Assembly: GCA_947629575.1 (NCBI GenBank)
Contig: CANREF010000002.1
Coordinates: 62,001-126,000 of the forward strand
DNA: 64,000 nucleotides
From: an uncultured Clostridia bacterium
GTDB taxonomy: Bacteria; Bacillota; Clostridia; Christensenellales; Borkfalkiaceae
Direction: 5' to 3'
Part shown: piece after piece, positions 27,484-35,881 of the stretch
Position numbering within the stretch: the stretch's first letter is position 1
How the letters are laid out: each line of letters starts with the position of its first letter
Notes under the pieces: generated by a model
What the model was told of the DNA's origin: nothing
The model's database searches: none
What the model saw: the letters and a program-made list of their open reading frames with translations, nothing else
Made by a program: the position numbers and the translations under genes

Positions 27484-27512
27484 TTGACTTTTTTCAGTTT
27501 ATAGTCTATAAT
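27484..27512 (+). promoter_or_regulatory. Promoter of the AraC gene with overlapping dyad
   Basis: TTGACT (27484-27489), 17-bp spacer, TATAAT (27507-27512). A 13-bp palindrome, TTATAGTCTATAA (27499-27511), covers the -10 box and could be an operator for autoregulation. Confidence 0.75.
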
Positions 27513-27532
27513 GTTTTTTCGGGGGGGAACTT

Positions 27533-28315
27533 ATGAAGAACGCATTTTACGAGGCCTGCAGGGACATCACGGATACGGAATATATCTCGTTCGACAAGCA
27601 GAACGAATGTCCTCTGCACTTCCACGGTCAAGCAGTCTTTTTCATTGTCGAGCGGGGAGAATACTCCGTCACCGTCAAAGGCAAGACCGAGACGCTGAAA
27701 AAGGATGAGGTCGCCTTCTGCGACAGCTTCGACGATTACGCGATCTCGGCGCTGACGGAAGACGCTCTCAGCTCCCTCGTGACCGTCCCGAACCGCCATC
27801 TCAAGGCCTTTGAAGCCCACAAGAACGGCCGCTGCTTTGCCGACAATTTCATCAAAGACAGATCCGCGACCCGCCTCTTCCGCGACCTCATGGAGATCAT
27901 GCGCGCCTGCGGAACGAACAATTCCTACTTGCTCTCGGGGCTGTATGCCTCTCTGCTCGGGCTCTGCGAGGAGATCGTTCCGCTCGAGGAGAGGAAGGAC
28001 TCCGAGAATCGGGATTTTATGCGCAAGGTGCTCTTCTTCCTCCAGCAGCACATGACGGAGAACATCACTCTGACCTTCGTCGCGACGTCGGTCGGATATA
28101 GCAAGAACTATTTCTCCAATCTCTTCCAGCGCTGTTTCAATACCGATTTCCGTATCTTCCTCAGAAGGATGCGGCTCAACTATGCGGACTATCTCATCAA
28201 TCAGGGAATGCCCGTTCTGTCCGCCGCCCTCAATTCGGGCTTCCAGTCCCTCGCCACCTTCTACCGCGGCTACCGCCAGGAATTCGGAAATACGCCCTCC
28301 CAATCGGGACAATAG
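27533..28315 (+). CDS. AraC-family transcriptional regulator
   Basis: A 260-residue regulator. The N-terminal cupin-like ligand domain includes PLHFHGQAVFFIVERGEYS (metal or sugar-binding histidines) and ends near residue 90. The C-terminal HTH region starts with LFFLQQHMTENITLTFVATS, with VGYSKNYFSNLFQRCFN as the first and NSGFQSLATFYRGYRQEFG as the second helix-turn-helix. The start at 27533 follows GGGGGGGAAC. It is divergent from the sugar-dehydrogenase operon and converges on the lipoprotein operon, so it is the likely local activator of both. The inducer is unknown. Confidence 0.9.
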   Translation: MKNAFYEACRDITDTEYISFDKQNECPLHFHGQAVFFIVERGEYSVTVKGKTETLKKDEVAFCDSFDDYAISALTEDALSSLVTVPNRHLKAFEAHKNGRCFADNFIKDRSATRLFRDLMEIMRACGTNNSYLLSGLYASLLGLCEEIVPLEERKDSENRDFMRKVLFFLQQHMTENITLTFVATSVGYSKNYFSNLFQRCFNTDFRIFLRRMRLNYADYLINQGMPVLSAALNSGFQSLATFYRGYRQEFGNTPSQSGQ

Positions 28316-28326
28316 GTTGAATTTGC

Positions 28327-28357
28327 AGCTCCCGCCCCCCTCGGCGGGAGCTTTTTT
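28327..28357. terminator. Bidirectional terminator between AraC gene and lipoprotein operon
   Basis: Perfect 10-bp stem (28327-28336 with 28343-28352), six-base loop, T5 on the plus strand. It sits between two convergent stop codons. Confidence 0.9.
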
Positions 28358-30399
28358 CATGCGATCTTATAGGCGTAGTTCAGCCTTCCGAGAGGAGCGC
28401 AGTCGCCCGAGATGTAGAAGTCGTCCACGTCGCCGAACGATTGCAGGTTGTCCGTCGCCTTGATCCCGACGACGCTCCCCTTACTGAGACCTATTACAGA
28501 GAGCGGGATCGCATAGAGCACGGTCTTCCCCGAAAGGGAGATCTTCGCCCTGCCCGCCGCCCGCGTGAGCGAGCCCGAGCCCGTGAATTCCTCGACGCTC
28601 GTCTCCCCCGCCGCAAGATCGGGCGTGCGGTTGATCACATAGTTATACCGCTCCCAACCGTATTTCCCGCCGCAGTCGAGATAGAGGGTCATCCAGTTGT
28701 CCTCTCCCGCCGCATAGGGGGTGATATCCTCTTTGGCGGTGACGGCGATGTAGAGATATTCCCCGTCGTTGCCCACCCGCGTTTCGAGAATATTGTTGCG
28801 GTTGCTTTCGTCGCGGTAATCGGTCACGCCGTCGATCGCCTTATCCAGCCTCTTCACGGCGTCTCCGCCGAGGTCTACGAACCGCGCGGGAAGAGCGGAG
28901 ACGTCCGTGGCAGACCCTGCCGCCGCCTGCGGGAAGAGCATCACATTGTCCGACCCCTCCGTATACATTCCCTTGAAGGCGCGGATATTGCCCGCGAGCT
29001 GCATATAGTAGTTGTCTCCGTATCCCCCCTTCATCATCTCGATGTCGCGGGAGAACTCGTAGTTGAAAGCGTCGTTGAATACCGCCTGACTCCTGCCGTA
29101 GTCCACTTTGGGAGCGACCCATTCGTTCCAGCCCGTGACCGTCGTCATATAGACGCTGTCCTTCTGGGCGAGCACGTTGTCCCACTGCCACTTGAAGTTC
29201 GTCCCTTCGAGCACCTTTTGGGGATCTGTGCCGTAGAATTGGGGCTGCGAAGGATCGAAGCCGCGGGCACGGTAACTGTACATCCGCTTTCCCGATCCCG
29301 CGTCCACTTTGAGCGCGTCGAGAAAGCTCGTAGACGACCACGAATTGACATGCTGCGCAACGGAAACGTTCATGATGCCGCCATGATTGTACTGCGGCTT
29401 TTCCACGCTGTTCCATTCCATCCACGGGAAGGCGGAATCCGAATCCGCCATGCCGAGCGGCCATTGCAGTTCCTTGAGCCACAATTCGTCGAGCATCGTC
29501 TCGTCCTTGACGCCGCCGAACCTGCCGATGACGAGAGGATTGAGATATTTGTTGATGCTCCTGTCCCCGCGGAACCAGCAGCTGTCGTACTCCGGTTTCG
29601 AGTAGTAGGTATTCCAGAGCCGTTCGAGCACGTCCTCACTGCCGAGCTGTCCCGTCGAGACATTCGTCTTGGCGTCGTTGGGGAGGAGGAAGGCGAGCGT
29701 CGGAACGTTTTCGAACCCCTCCGCCTGCATCTCGCGGATGACGTCGAGGAGGGCTGCAACGGGCCCGGGATAGAGGTGTCCGTTGGAGTAATCGAGGAAT
29801 AAGAAGTCGATCCCCGCGTTCATAAAGAGCTCGAGGTGACGACGGATGACCCAGCGGTCGGACGCCTTGTAATAGCCGTAGAGCGGCTCGCCCCAATAGT
29901 GAGACCAATTCATCGGGCTCACCTCCCCCGCGTCCTTGGAAAAGACGGGGTTGCTGTCATTCTTTCCGTACTGTTCGAGCAGCTTGGTGTTGTCGTAGAT
30001 CCTGTTGTGGGTCTCTTCGCCCGCAAGGACGAAGTAGAAGATCCCCACATACTTCTTCTCCGTGCCCGAGATGGGCAAGATCTTCCGTTCGAGCGAATCC
30101 GTCCCCATGAGCTGCGCATAGGTGAAGTCCTCCGCGGAGAGCCGCCCGAGCGCCTCATTCACCCTCTTCTGCGTCTCGCTGAGCTCCTCTTTCGGCGGAT
30201 CTGTCTGTCCGCCGCCCGACGGGTCTTCTGTATTTCCGCCGCCCGACGGGTCTTCTGTATTTCCGCCGCCCGACGGGTCGCCGATGGGCGGGTCGGAGGA
30301 AGGCAACTTGTTTTCGTCTTCCCCTTCCGCGCAAGCTCCCATGGAGAAGAGCATGGCGAGCGACAGAAAGAGAGCGGTGAATTTTTTGATGTTTTTCAT
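28357..30399 (-). CDS. GH99/GH71-like lipoprotein with C-terminal CBM9-like domain (copy 1)
   Basis: A 680-residue predicted lipoprotein: signal peptide with MGAC and lipid-cysteine at about residue 23. A low-complexity linker with three near-identical DPSGGG units follows. The TIM-barrel-like body has HYWGEPLYGYY, HLELFMNAGIDFLFLDYSNG and TGWNEWVAPKV. The last recalls the SFNEWHEG motif of GH99/GH71 endo-acting alpha-glycosidases, so a glycosidase role is plausible but unproven. The C-terminal about 180 residues (EYLYIAVTAKEDI, YAIPLSVIGLSKG, DDFYISGD) resemble a CBM9/DOMON-type sugar-binding sandwich. It is a paralogue of the gene 12 bp upstream and part of the ABC transporter operon. Confidence 0.65.
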   Translation of the reverse strand: MKNIKKFTALFLSLAMLFSMGACAEGEDENKLPSSDPPIGDPSGGGNTEDPSGGGNTEDPSGGGQTDPPKEELSETQKRVNEALGRLSAEDFTYAQLMGTDSLERKILPISGTEKKYVGIFYFVLAGEETHNRIYDNTKLLEQYGKNDSNPVFSKDAGEVSPMNWSHYWGEPLYGYYKASDRWVIRRHLELFMNAGIDFLFLDYSNGHLYPGPVAALLDVIREMQAEGFENVPTLAFLLPNDAKTNVSTGQLGSEDVLERLWNTYYSKPEYDSCWFRGDRSINKYLNPLVIGRFGGVKDETMLDELWLKELQWPLGMADSDSAFPWMEWNSVEKPQYNHGGIMNVSVAQHVNSWSSTSFLDALKVDAGSGKRMYSYRARGFDPSQPQFYGTDPQKVLEGTNFKWQWDNVLAQKDSVYMTTVTGWNEWVAPKVDYGRSQAVFNDAFNYEFSRDIEMMKGGYGDNYYMQLAGNIRAFKGMYTEGSDNVMLFPQAAAGSATDVSALPARFVDLGGDAVKRLDKAIDGVTDYRDESNRNNILETRVGNDGEYLYIAVTAKEDITPYAAGEDNWMTLYLDCGGKYGWERYNYVINRTPDLAAGETSVEEFTGSGSLTRAAGRAKISLSGKTVLYAIPLSVIGLSKGSVVGIKATDNLQSFGDVDDFYISGDCAPLGRLNYAYKIA

Positions 30400-30411
30400 C
30401 TCTTCCTCCCT

Positions 30412-32397
30412 TTATGCCAGGCGATAGGCGTAGTTGAGCCTTCCCATGGGCGCACTGTCGCCCGAGATATAGAAGTCGTCGGGATCGCCGAAGTTTTGCA
30501 AATTATCGGTCGCCTTGATTTCGATGACGTCCGACGCGGAAGCGCCGAGCACGGAGAGCGGAATGGCGAACACGATGGTCTTGCCCGAGAGCAGATAGCG
30601 TGCGCTTCCCACATTTTGCGTCTCGCTGCCCTTTCCCGTGAATTTCTCGACGCTCGTCGTCCCGTTTTGGGGAGAGCGGTTCACGAGAAAATCGTAACCT
30701 GCCCAGCCCTCACCCTTCACCGTAAGATAGAGGTTCATCCAAGCGCCGTCTTCCGCCGTATGGGGGGTGATGTCCTCTTTGGCGGTCACTGCGACATAGA
30801 GGTTTTCGCCGTCGTTGCAGATCTTGAGATGATCGATATCGTTGCGGTTGCTGTTGTCGGTGTAGAGAATGTCCCTGTCCACCGCCGTGAAGTTGCGCGC
30901 CATCGTTGCCGCGCCCATGTCGAGATACTTGCGCGTGACATTTTCCCAACCCGAAAGGTCGTCGAGGGAGATCGTCACGGGTTTGTTGGAGGCGACGTTC
31001 TCGATCCCGTCCACGGTGATCCCCTTGAAGGAGCGGATGTTGCGGACGAGCTGCATATAGTAGTTGTCGCCGTAGCCCCCCTTCATCATCTCGATATCGC
31101 GGGAGTACGCCATGGAGAAGTTGTCCACGAATTCGGCGTGATCGGTCTGAGAGGCGACGCCGATCTCCTTGTTGCCGTTGATCTTGCGCACCGTCCACTC
31201 GTTCCAGCCTGTGACCATGGCGACTTTGAGCTCGTCCTTCGCCTTGATGGCGTTCTGCCACTTGAATTCGAAGTTTCTGCCGCTCATGACCCCTTCTTCG
31301 TCTGTGCCGTGTTCGTACATATTGTCGATGCTCCAACCGCGCGCCTCATAGGTCGCGCCCGGGTTGAAGTATGCCTCGCTCGAGGAAGCCCTGCCCTGTG
31401 CGACCGTAACTACCATGAAGCCGTTGTGATTCCTCTGCACGACGTTGAAATCCATCCACGGCACGGCGTCGTCATCGTTTTCGCGGGTGGGCCACTGGAT
31501 GTTCTTGATCCAGAATTCATCCGCATGGGGCTCGTTCGCCGAAAGATTGCCGACAAGGAGCGGCTTTCCCGAGGGATTGAGTTCCTCGTCGCCGTAAAAC
31601 CAGCAGCTCTTGTAGCGCTCGTCCGAGAAAAAGGCGGGATAGAGCTTTCCCCCGAAGCAATACGAAGCCCATGAATCGATGTAACTGAGCATCGGAACGA
31701 CGCGGGGAACGTTCTTATACCCCTCCGCCTGCAACTCGAGGATCGCGTCGAGCAGGACCTTCGTCGCTTCTTCGTAGATGATGTTGTTCGTGTAGTCGAG
31801 ATAGAGGAAGTCGATGCCCGCATTCATGAACAATTCCACATGCCGCTTCACCACCCAAGGATCGTCGGTGCGGTAATAGCCGTACAGCGGCTGTCCCCAA
31901 TAGTGCGCCTCGCCCTCGGCGCTCACTGCGGCGTCGTAATTGCCCGAAGAACTGCCCGAGGTCATGGCGAGCAAGGGGCTGTTCACCGCGTCGTCGAGGG
32001 TCTCGATGCCGTACTTTTTGATGATCTCGGAGATGTCGTACACCTTTTCGGGCTTCGGGCGCTGGGTGGGATCGGAGGGATCTTCCACTTGACCCATCGT
32101 CAAGAAGTAGAAAAGTCCCACATACTTGTCGTTGAGATCCGCGAGCGGGGAGACCTTCCTGCCAAGTGCGTCCGTACCGCAAAGCTGCAAGAGGGTGAAT
32201 TCCTCGTCGGAAGCCGTTGCGAGCTTTTCATCCACCTCTTTCTGTGCGTCCGTTGTAACGGGGGGCGCGGGCGGATCGGTATCCTGCGGTCCGCCGCCGC
32301 CTGCGCCGCTTTCGGCGTTCTCGCCGCAAGCCGCGCAGGAGAGCGCCATGAGGAGCGCAAGTCCCAAAGTCCCCCACTGTTTACCTTTGATTTTCAT
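30412..32397 (-). CDS. GH99/GH71-like lipoprotein with C-terminal CBM9-like domain (copy 2)
   Basis: A 661-residue paralogue of the next gene with the same architecture. The signal peptide ends around CAACGENA (lipid-cysteine probably residue 21 or 24), followed by a Gly/Pro linker, then HYWGQPLYGYYRTDD, HVELFMNAGIDFLYLDYTNN, MVTGWNEWTVRKING and a C-terminal sandwich (ENLYVAVTAKEDI, FAIPLSVLGASAS, DDFYISGDSAP). Similarity is continuous, including SRDIEMMKGGYGDNYYMQL in both. They look like a tandem duplication with divergence in the mid region, perhaps for different linkages. It sits 19 bp after the permease gene. Confidence 0.65.
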   Translation of the reverse strand: MKIKGKQWGTLGLALLMALSCAACGENAESGAGGGGPQDTDPPAPPVTTDAQKEVDEKLATASDEEFTLLQLCGTDALGRKVSPLADLNDKYVGLFYFLTMGQVEDPSDPTQRPKPEKVYDISEIIKKYGIETLDDAVNSPLLAMTSGSSSGNYDAAVSAEGEAHYWGQPLYGYYRTDDPWVVKRHVELFMNAGIDFLYLDYTNNIIYEEATKVLLDAILELQAEGYKNVPRVVPMLSYIDSWASYCFGGKLYPAFFSDERYKSCWFYGDEELNPSGKPLLVGNLSANEPHADEFWIKNIQWPTRENDDDAVPWMDFNVVQRNHNGFMVVTVAQGRASSSEAYFNPGATYEARGWSIDNMYEHGTDEEGVMSGRNFEFKWQNAIKAKDELKVAMVTGWNEWTVRKINGNKEIGVASQTDHAEFVDNFSMAYSRDIEMMKGGYGDNYYMQLVRNIRSFKGITVDGIENVASNKPVTISLDDLSGWENVTRKYLDMGAATMARNFTAVDRDILYTDNSNRNDIDHLKICNDGENLYVAVTAKEDITPHTAEDGAWMNLYLTVKGEGWAGYDFLVNRSPQNGTTSVEKFTGKGSETQNVGSARYLLSGKTIVFAIPLSVLGASASDVIEIKATDNLQNFGDPDDFYISGDSAPMGRLNYAYRLA

Positions 32398-32416
32398 AAT
32401 TTTCTCCTTTTTCGGT

Positions 32417-33328
32417 CTAACCCTTCAGTCCGCCGATCTTCACGCCGCCGATCATCTGCTTCTGGAAGATGAGATACAGGATCATGGGGAAGATCGTCAT
32501 GCAGACTGCCATTGCCATTTTTACGTTGGGGAACACCGACGCCGCACCGCTCGAATTGAACTGGGTGTAGAAGGCGACGGCGATCGTCATCTTGTCGAGG
32601 CTCGTCAGATAGATGAGCGGGCCTTGGAAGTCCGACCAGCGCCCGATGATCGTGGAGATCCCGATGAACAGGAGCACGTTCTTGCACATGGGCAGGAGGA
32701 TGTAGAAGAAGATCCCCGCCATGTTCGCGCCGTCGATGCGCGCCGCGTTGTCGTAGTCCTTGGGAATTCCGCGCAGGAACTGGATCATGAGGAAGATGTT
32801 CATAGCTCCGCCGCCCCAGAACGCGCCCACCCACTGCGAGGCGAGCCTGTCCACGAGCCCGAAGCTGTTGAACATGATGTAGGTGGGCACCATGACCACC
32901 GCCCCGGGGAGCATGACCGTTGCCATCATCACCGAGAACATCATTTTCTTTCCCTTGAAGTTGTGCCGCGCAAAGGGATACGCCACCATGAAACCCGTCA
33001 ACGGGATAAAGAACCCGTTGATGGCAACGACGATGAACGAGTTCTTGAAGTACTTCCAATACTCCGTAAAGACGCCGTAATTGGAAAAGTGCAGTCCGTT
33101 CTTCGGGAAGAGAGAGGGCGTGGCAGAGTTCGCGTCCACGATGTCCATGAGGCTCTTGGAGACCATGAAGACATAGGGAAAGAGCAGGAACACCGCAAGG
33201 AGCGCAAGGACGATATACCTTACGGTGAGCCCCGTGATGTACCTGCGCCGTCTGAGTTTCTTGCTCCGCGCAAGGAGCTCGGATACGTCCGTTTCTGGGG
33301 TCAATGTCATATCATGATTCGTCGCCAT
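32417..33328 (-). CDS. Sugar ABC transporter permease (MalG type)
   Basis: A 303-residue inner-membrane permease of the CUT1 carbohydrate importer family. A cytoplasmic N-terminal tail (about 30 residues) precedes six predicted transmembrane helices. The EAA-type loop DNAARIDGANMAGIFFYILL contacts the ATPase. It overlaps the preceding permease by 17 bp. The assigned ATG at 33328 has only a weak GGGTGA site; an ATG six codons later is possible. No ATPase gene is nearby, which is common for CUT1 systems that share an MsmK-like ATPase. Confidence 0.9.
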   Translation of the reverse strand: MATNHDMTLTPETDVSELLARSKKLRRRRYITGLTVRYIVLALLAVFLLFPYVFMVSKSLMDIVDANSATPSLFPKNGLHFSNYGVFTEYWKYFKNSFIVVAINGFFIPLTGFMVAYPFARHNFKGKKMMFSVMMATVMLPGAVVMVPTYIMFNSFGLVDRLASQWVGAFWGGGAMNIFLMIQFLRGIPKDYDNAARIDGANMAGIFFYILLPMCKNVLLFIGISTIIGRWSDFQGPLIYLTSLDKMTIAVAFYTQFNSSGAASVFPNVKMAMAVCMTIFPMILYLIFQKQMIGGVKIGGLKG

Positions 33329-34253
33329 AATTCACCCAATGATTTGTCTTGAAGAGGATCGCGGTGAGGAGCGCGATGACCACGAACATGAGCCAGCCGA
33401 GCGAACAGGCGAGCCCGTATTGGTTGCTGCCGCCGAACGCCGTCTCATAGATGCGGATGCTGATGAAGTACAAACTCTCGTTCGGGCCGTGCCCCACCAT
33501 GGCGTACACGTCGAACGCCTGCAGTGCCGCGATCATCGCGTTGATGAGGTTGAAGAAGATCATCGGCGTGCAGAGCGGAACGGTGATGCGGAAGAGGTTG
33601 CTGAGCCGTCCCGAGCCGTCGAGACTTGCCGCCTCGTACAGTTCGGGCGGGATGCTCCTGAGCGCCGCGAGCCACATGATCATGTTCCCGCCGATCCCCC
33701 ACACCCCCGTGAGGATGAGGGTCAGAAACGCCGTTCCCTCCCCTTCCAGCCAAAGGCTTGCGGGCAATCCGAATAGCGCGAGGAATTGGTTCGCAATGCC
33801 GTCCGAACGGAAAACGTCCGCCCAGATGAAGGAGATGGCGATGCTCGGAATGATCGTCGGCGCATAGTAGAGAAGACGGATGACGCCGATCCCCTTGATC
33901 TCTTTGGAGGCAAGGAGGGCGAGCAGGAAGGAGAGAACGAGCCCGAGCGGAATGGAGACGAGCGCCCATGCGAAGGTGATGCCGAAGGAACGGAATACCC
34001 CCACCCCGAGCCCCATATCCGAAAAATCGAAGATCTTGGCGTAGTTTTCAAACCCAAACGCAGTATAATAGATCCCGTTATAGTCGGTGAAGCTGTAAAT
34101 GAGAGAGGTGATGACGGGGTACGCCGTGAAGATGAAGAAGCCGATGATCATGGGCGAAAGGAACACATAGCAGCCCCAATCGTGTCTGATCCATTTCCAC
34201 AGTCTCTGCGGAACGGACGGCTTCGCACGTGTTTGAACGTTTTCTTCGGTCAT
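33312..34253 (-). CDS. Sugar ABC transporter permease (MalF/UgpA type)
   Basis: A 313-residue CUT1 permease, partner of the next gene. The N-terminus is cytoplasmic and basic, followed by a first helix at about 28-52 (YVFLSPMIIGFFIFTAYPVI) and further helices. The EAA loop is LYEAASLDGSGRLSNLFRI. It lies 10 bp after the solute-binding gene. The pair presumably imports oligosaccharides released by the surface proteins of this operon. Confidence 0.9.
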   Translation of the reverse strand: MTEENVQTRAKPSVPQRLWKWIRHDWGCYVFLSPMIIGFFIFTAYPVITSLIYSFTDYNGIYYTAFGFENYAKIFDFSDMGLGVGVFRSFGITFAWALVSIPLGLVLSFLLALLASKEIKGIGVIRLLYYAPTIIPSIAISFIWADVFRSDGIANQFLALFGLPASLWLEGEGTAFLTLILTGVWGIGGNMIMWLAALRSIPPELYEAASLDGSGRLSNLFRITVPLCTPMIFFNLINAMIAALQAFDVYAMVGHGPNESLYFISIRIYETAFGGSNQYGLACSLGWLMFVVIALLTAILFKTNHWVNYGDES

Positions 34254-34263
34254 GGTCTTCTCC

Positions 34264-35757
34264 TCAGCCCTTCGCCTGACGGATGAGTTCTTTCATGTTC
34301 TCCGCTTTGCTCCAGAGAACGCCGCGCAGGATCTGTTCGCTCCCCGCCGAGGAAGCCTCGTTGAACGCCTCCTCGATCTTGGCGAGCACCATGGACTGCG
34401 CCTTGAAGGGCACATATTGATAAAAGTCGCGGGTGCTGGCATACGCGTCCATGTGTTCCACAAAGGCGTCGTGTTTGAAGTTCTTGGGAAGGACGTCGGC
34501 AAGCGCCTTGGGATGCCGCCATACGGCGTCCTTATCCTGCAGCAGGTCCTTGCGGACGGGAACGCAGTCGCCCGTATCCGAATAGGCGTTCTGCCCTTCC
34601 ACGGAGACAACGTGTTTCAAAAACTGCCAAGCCTCCGAGACGTGCGCCGCCTTGCCGTACATCGCATAGCCGCTCGCGCCGCCGCCCACCGTGTAAGTGC
34701 CGCCGAAGTTGGGAAGGGCGCAGACGCCGAGGTTCTTGATCCCGTGGTACTGCTGACCCGCAAGGGTGACGTCCTGCACGATGTCGGAGATGACCGCGCG
34801 GGACTGGAAGTAGATCGCCGCCTGCTGCATGCGGAACTGGTTTCCGGGGTTGGAGCCGCCCTGCTCGATCTTGATCGCGAGCCGCGTGCCGCCCTTGGAA
34901 TCGTTGGTGAGGCTCGTCCAAAACTGAAGCGCTTTGAGGTTCTCGTCGCTATCGAATACGACTTCCCCCGTCTCGTCCACGACCTGTCCGCCGAAGGACT
35001 TGAGAAGAGGCCAGGCAAGGGAATCCCACTTGATGTTGCAGTCGATGATATTCGCAACGCCGTCGGCATAGGGAACGCCGTAATCGTTCACTTCATCGGT
35101 CTCGAGAAGGCCGTCGCGGAGCTGTACGAGCATCTTTTGGAACGCCTCCGCGCTCATGGCGGAGGTGGGATAGTTCACGTCCGCCGCGTCGAACATATCG
35201 CGGTTGTAGTACATGACGACCTGATTGTAATCCCTCGGCATCATGTACATCTTCCCGTCCACCGAGGAACAGGAGATGATCTGATCGGCAAGGTCGTCCT
35301 TGGAGATCGTATCGTCCTTTTCAAAGAAGGGTTCGAGGTTGGCGAGCAAGCCGAGATCGTACCATTCGTTCACGTAGTCCTGCGCGAGCCAGAACACGTC
35401 GAACATCCGCGAGGGATCGTTGAGCGCGGTCGCCGCGGACGCCGTCTGCGAGATACGGGTCTTGTAGTTGTTCATATCGAACTTCTCCACGGTGACCTCG
35501 ATGTTCGGGTATTTTACCTTGAAAGAATCGATGAAGGCGTTGATCGCATTGGTGTGGCTCACGACGTTGGGAATGCCGATCTTGAGCGTTCCCGTCATGT
35601 CCTTTTCGGGATTGAGGGTCTCGCCCGCCTGTGTGTCGTCGCCGAGGTCGATCTCGCCGTTCCCGCCCGTGGTAGGGTCGTACTTGACCATGCCGCATCC
35701 CGCCATCGAGACGAGCAAAAACGCCGAGAGCCCGAGGATGCCTAATTTCTTTAACAT
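34264..35757 (-). CDS. Sugar ABC transporter solute-binding lipoprotein
   Basis: A 497-residue extracellular substrate-binding protein of the family-1 type. Lipobox MAGC gives the lipid-cysteine at residue 21. An acidic linker follows, then TGTLKIGIPNVVSHTNAINA and the typical two-lobe pattern (YMMPRDYNQVVMYYNRDMFD, AWPLLKSFGGQVVD, GGASGYAMYGKAAHVSEAWQ). AAGGAG precedes the ATG. It delivers glycan fragments to the two permeases directly downstream. The substrate cannot be read from the sequence. Confidence 0.92.
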   Translation of the reverse strand: MLKKLGILGLSAFLLVSMAGCGMVKYDPTTGGNGEIDLGDDTQAGETLNPEKDMTGTLKIGIPNVVSHTNAINAFIDSFKVKYPNIEVTVEKFDMNNYKTRISQTASAATALNDPSRMFDVFWLAQDYVNEWYDLGLLANLEPFFEKDDTISKDDLADQIISCSSVDGKMYMMPRDYNQVVMYYNRDMFDAADVNYPTSAMSAEAFQKMLVQLRDGLLETDEVNDYGVPYADGVANIIDCNIKWDSLAWPLLKSFGGQVVDETGEVVFDSDENLKALQFWTSLTNDSKGGTRLAIKIEQGGSNPGNQFRMQQAAIYFQSRAVISDIVQDVTLAGQQYHGIKNLGVCALPNFGGTYTVGGGASGYAMYGKAAHVSEAWQFLKHVVSVEGQNAYSDTGDCVPVRKDLLQDKDAVWRHPKALADVLPKNFKHDAFVEHMDAYASTRDFYQYVPFKAQSMVLAKIEEAFNEASSAGSEQILRGVLWSKAENMKELIRQAKG

Positions 35758-35802
35758 AACTTTCTCCTTTACGCGCGTGCGCGCGCACTTTTATAATTTG
35801 CG

Positions 35803-35834
35803 GGAAGGCAGTGTTCCTCAGAACGCCGCCTTCC
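35803..35834 (-). terminator. Hairpin between surface-protein gene and transporter operon
   Basis: Stem GGAAGGC (35803-35809) with GCCTTCC (35828-35834), plus inner GTTC/GAAC, followed on the minus strand by an AT-rich stretch AAATTATAAAA. It may be a partial terminator or an RNA-stabilising element that sets the higher level of the upstream surface protein. Confidence 0.5.
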
Positions 35835-35881
35835 CCTTTTGTTGCTTGTACTGCCAGCCCGCAGCGCGGGCGGAATATGCC

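Noticed and set aside
29836-31674. 612-codon plus-strand frame opposite the lipoprotein genes
   Set aside because: Composition is a reverse-complement shadow (long His/Val/Glu/Arg-rich text) and it spans two real genes and their gap.
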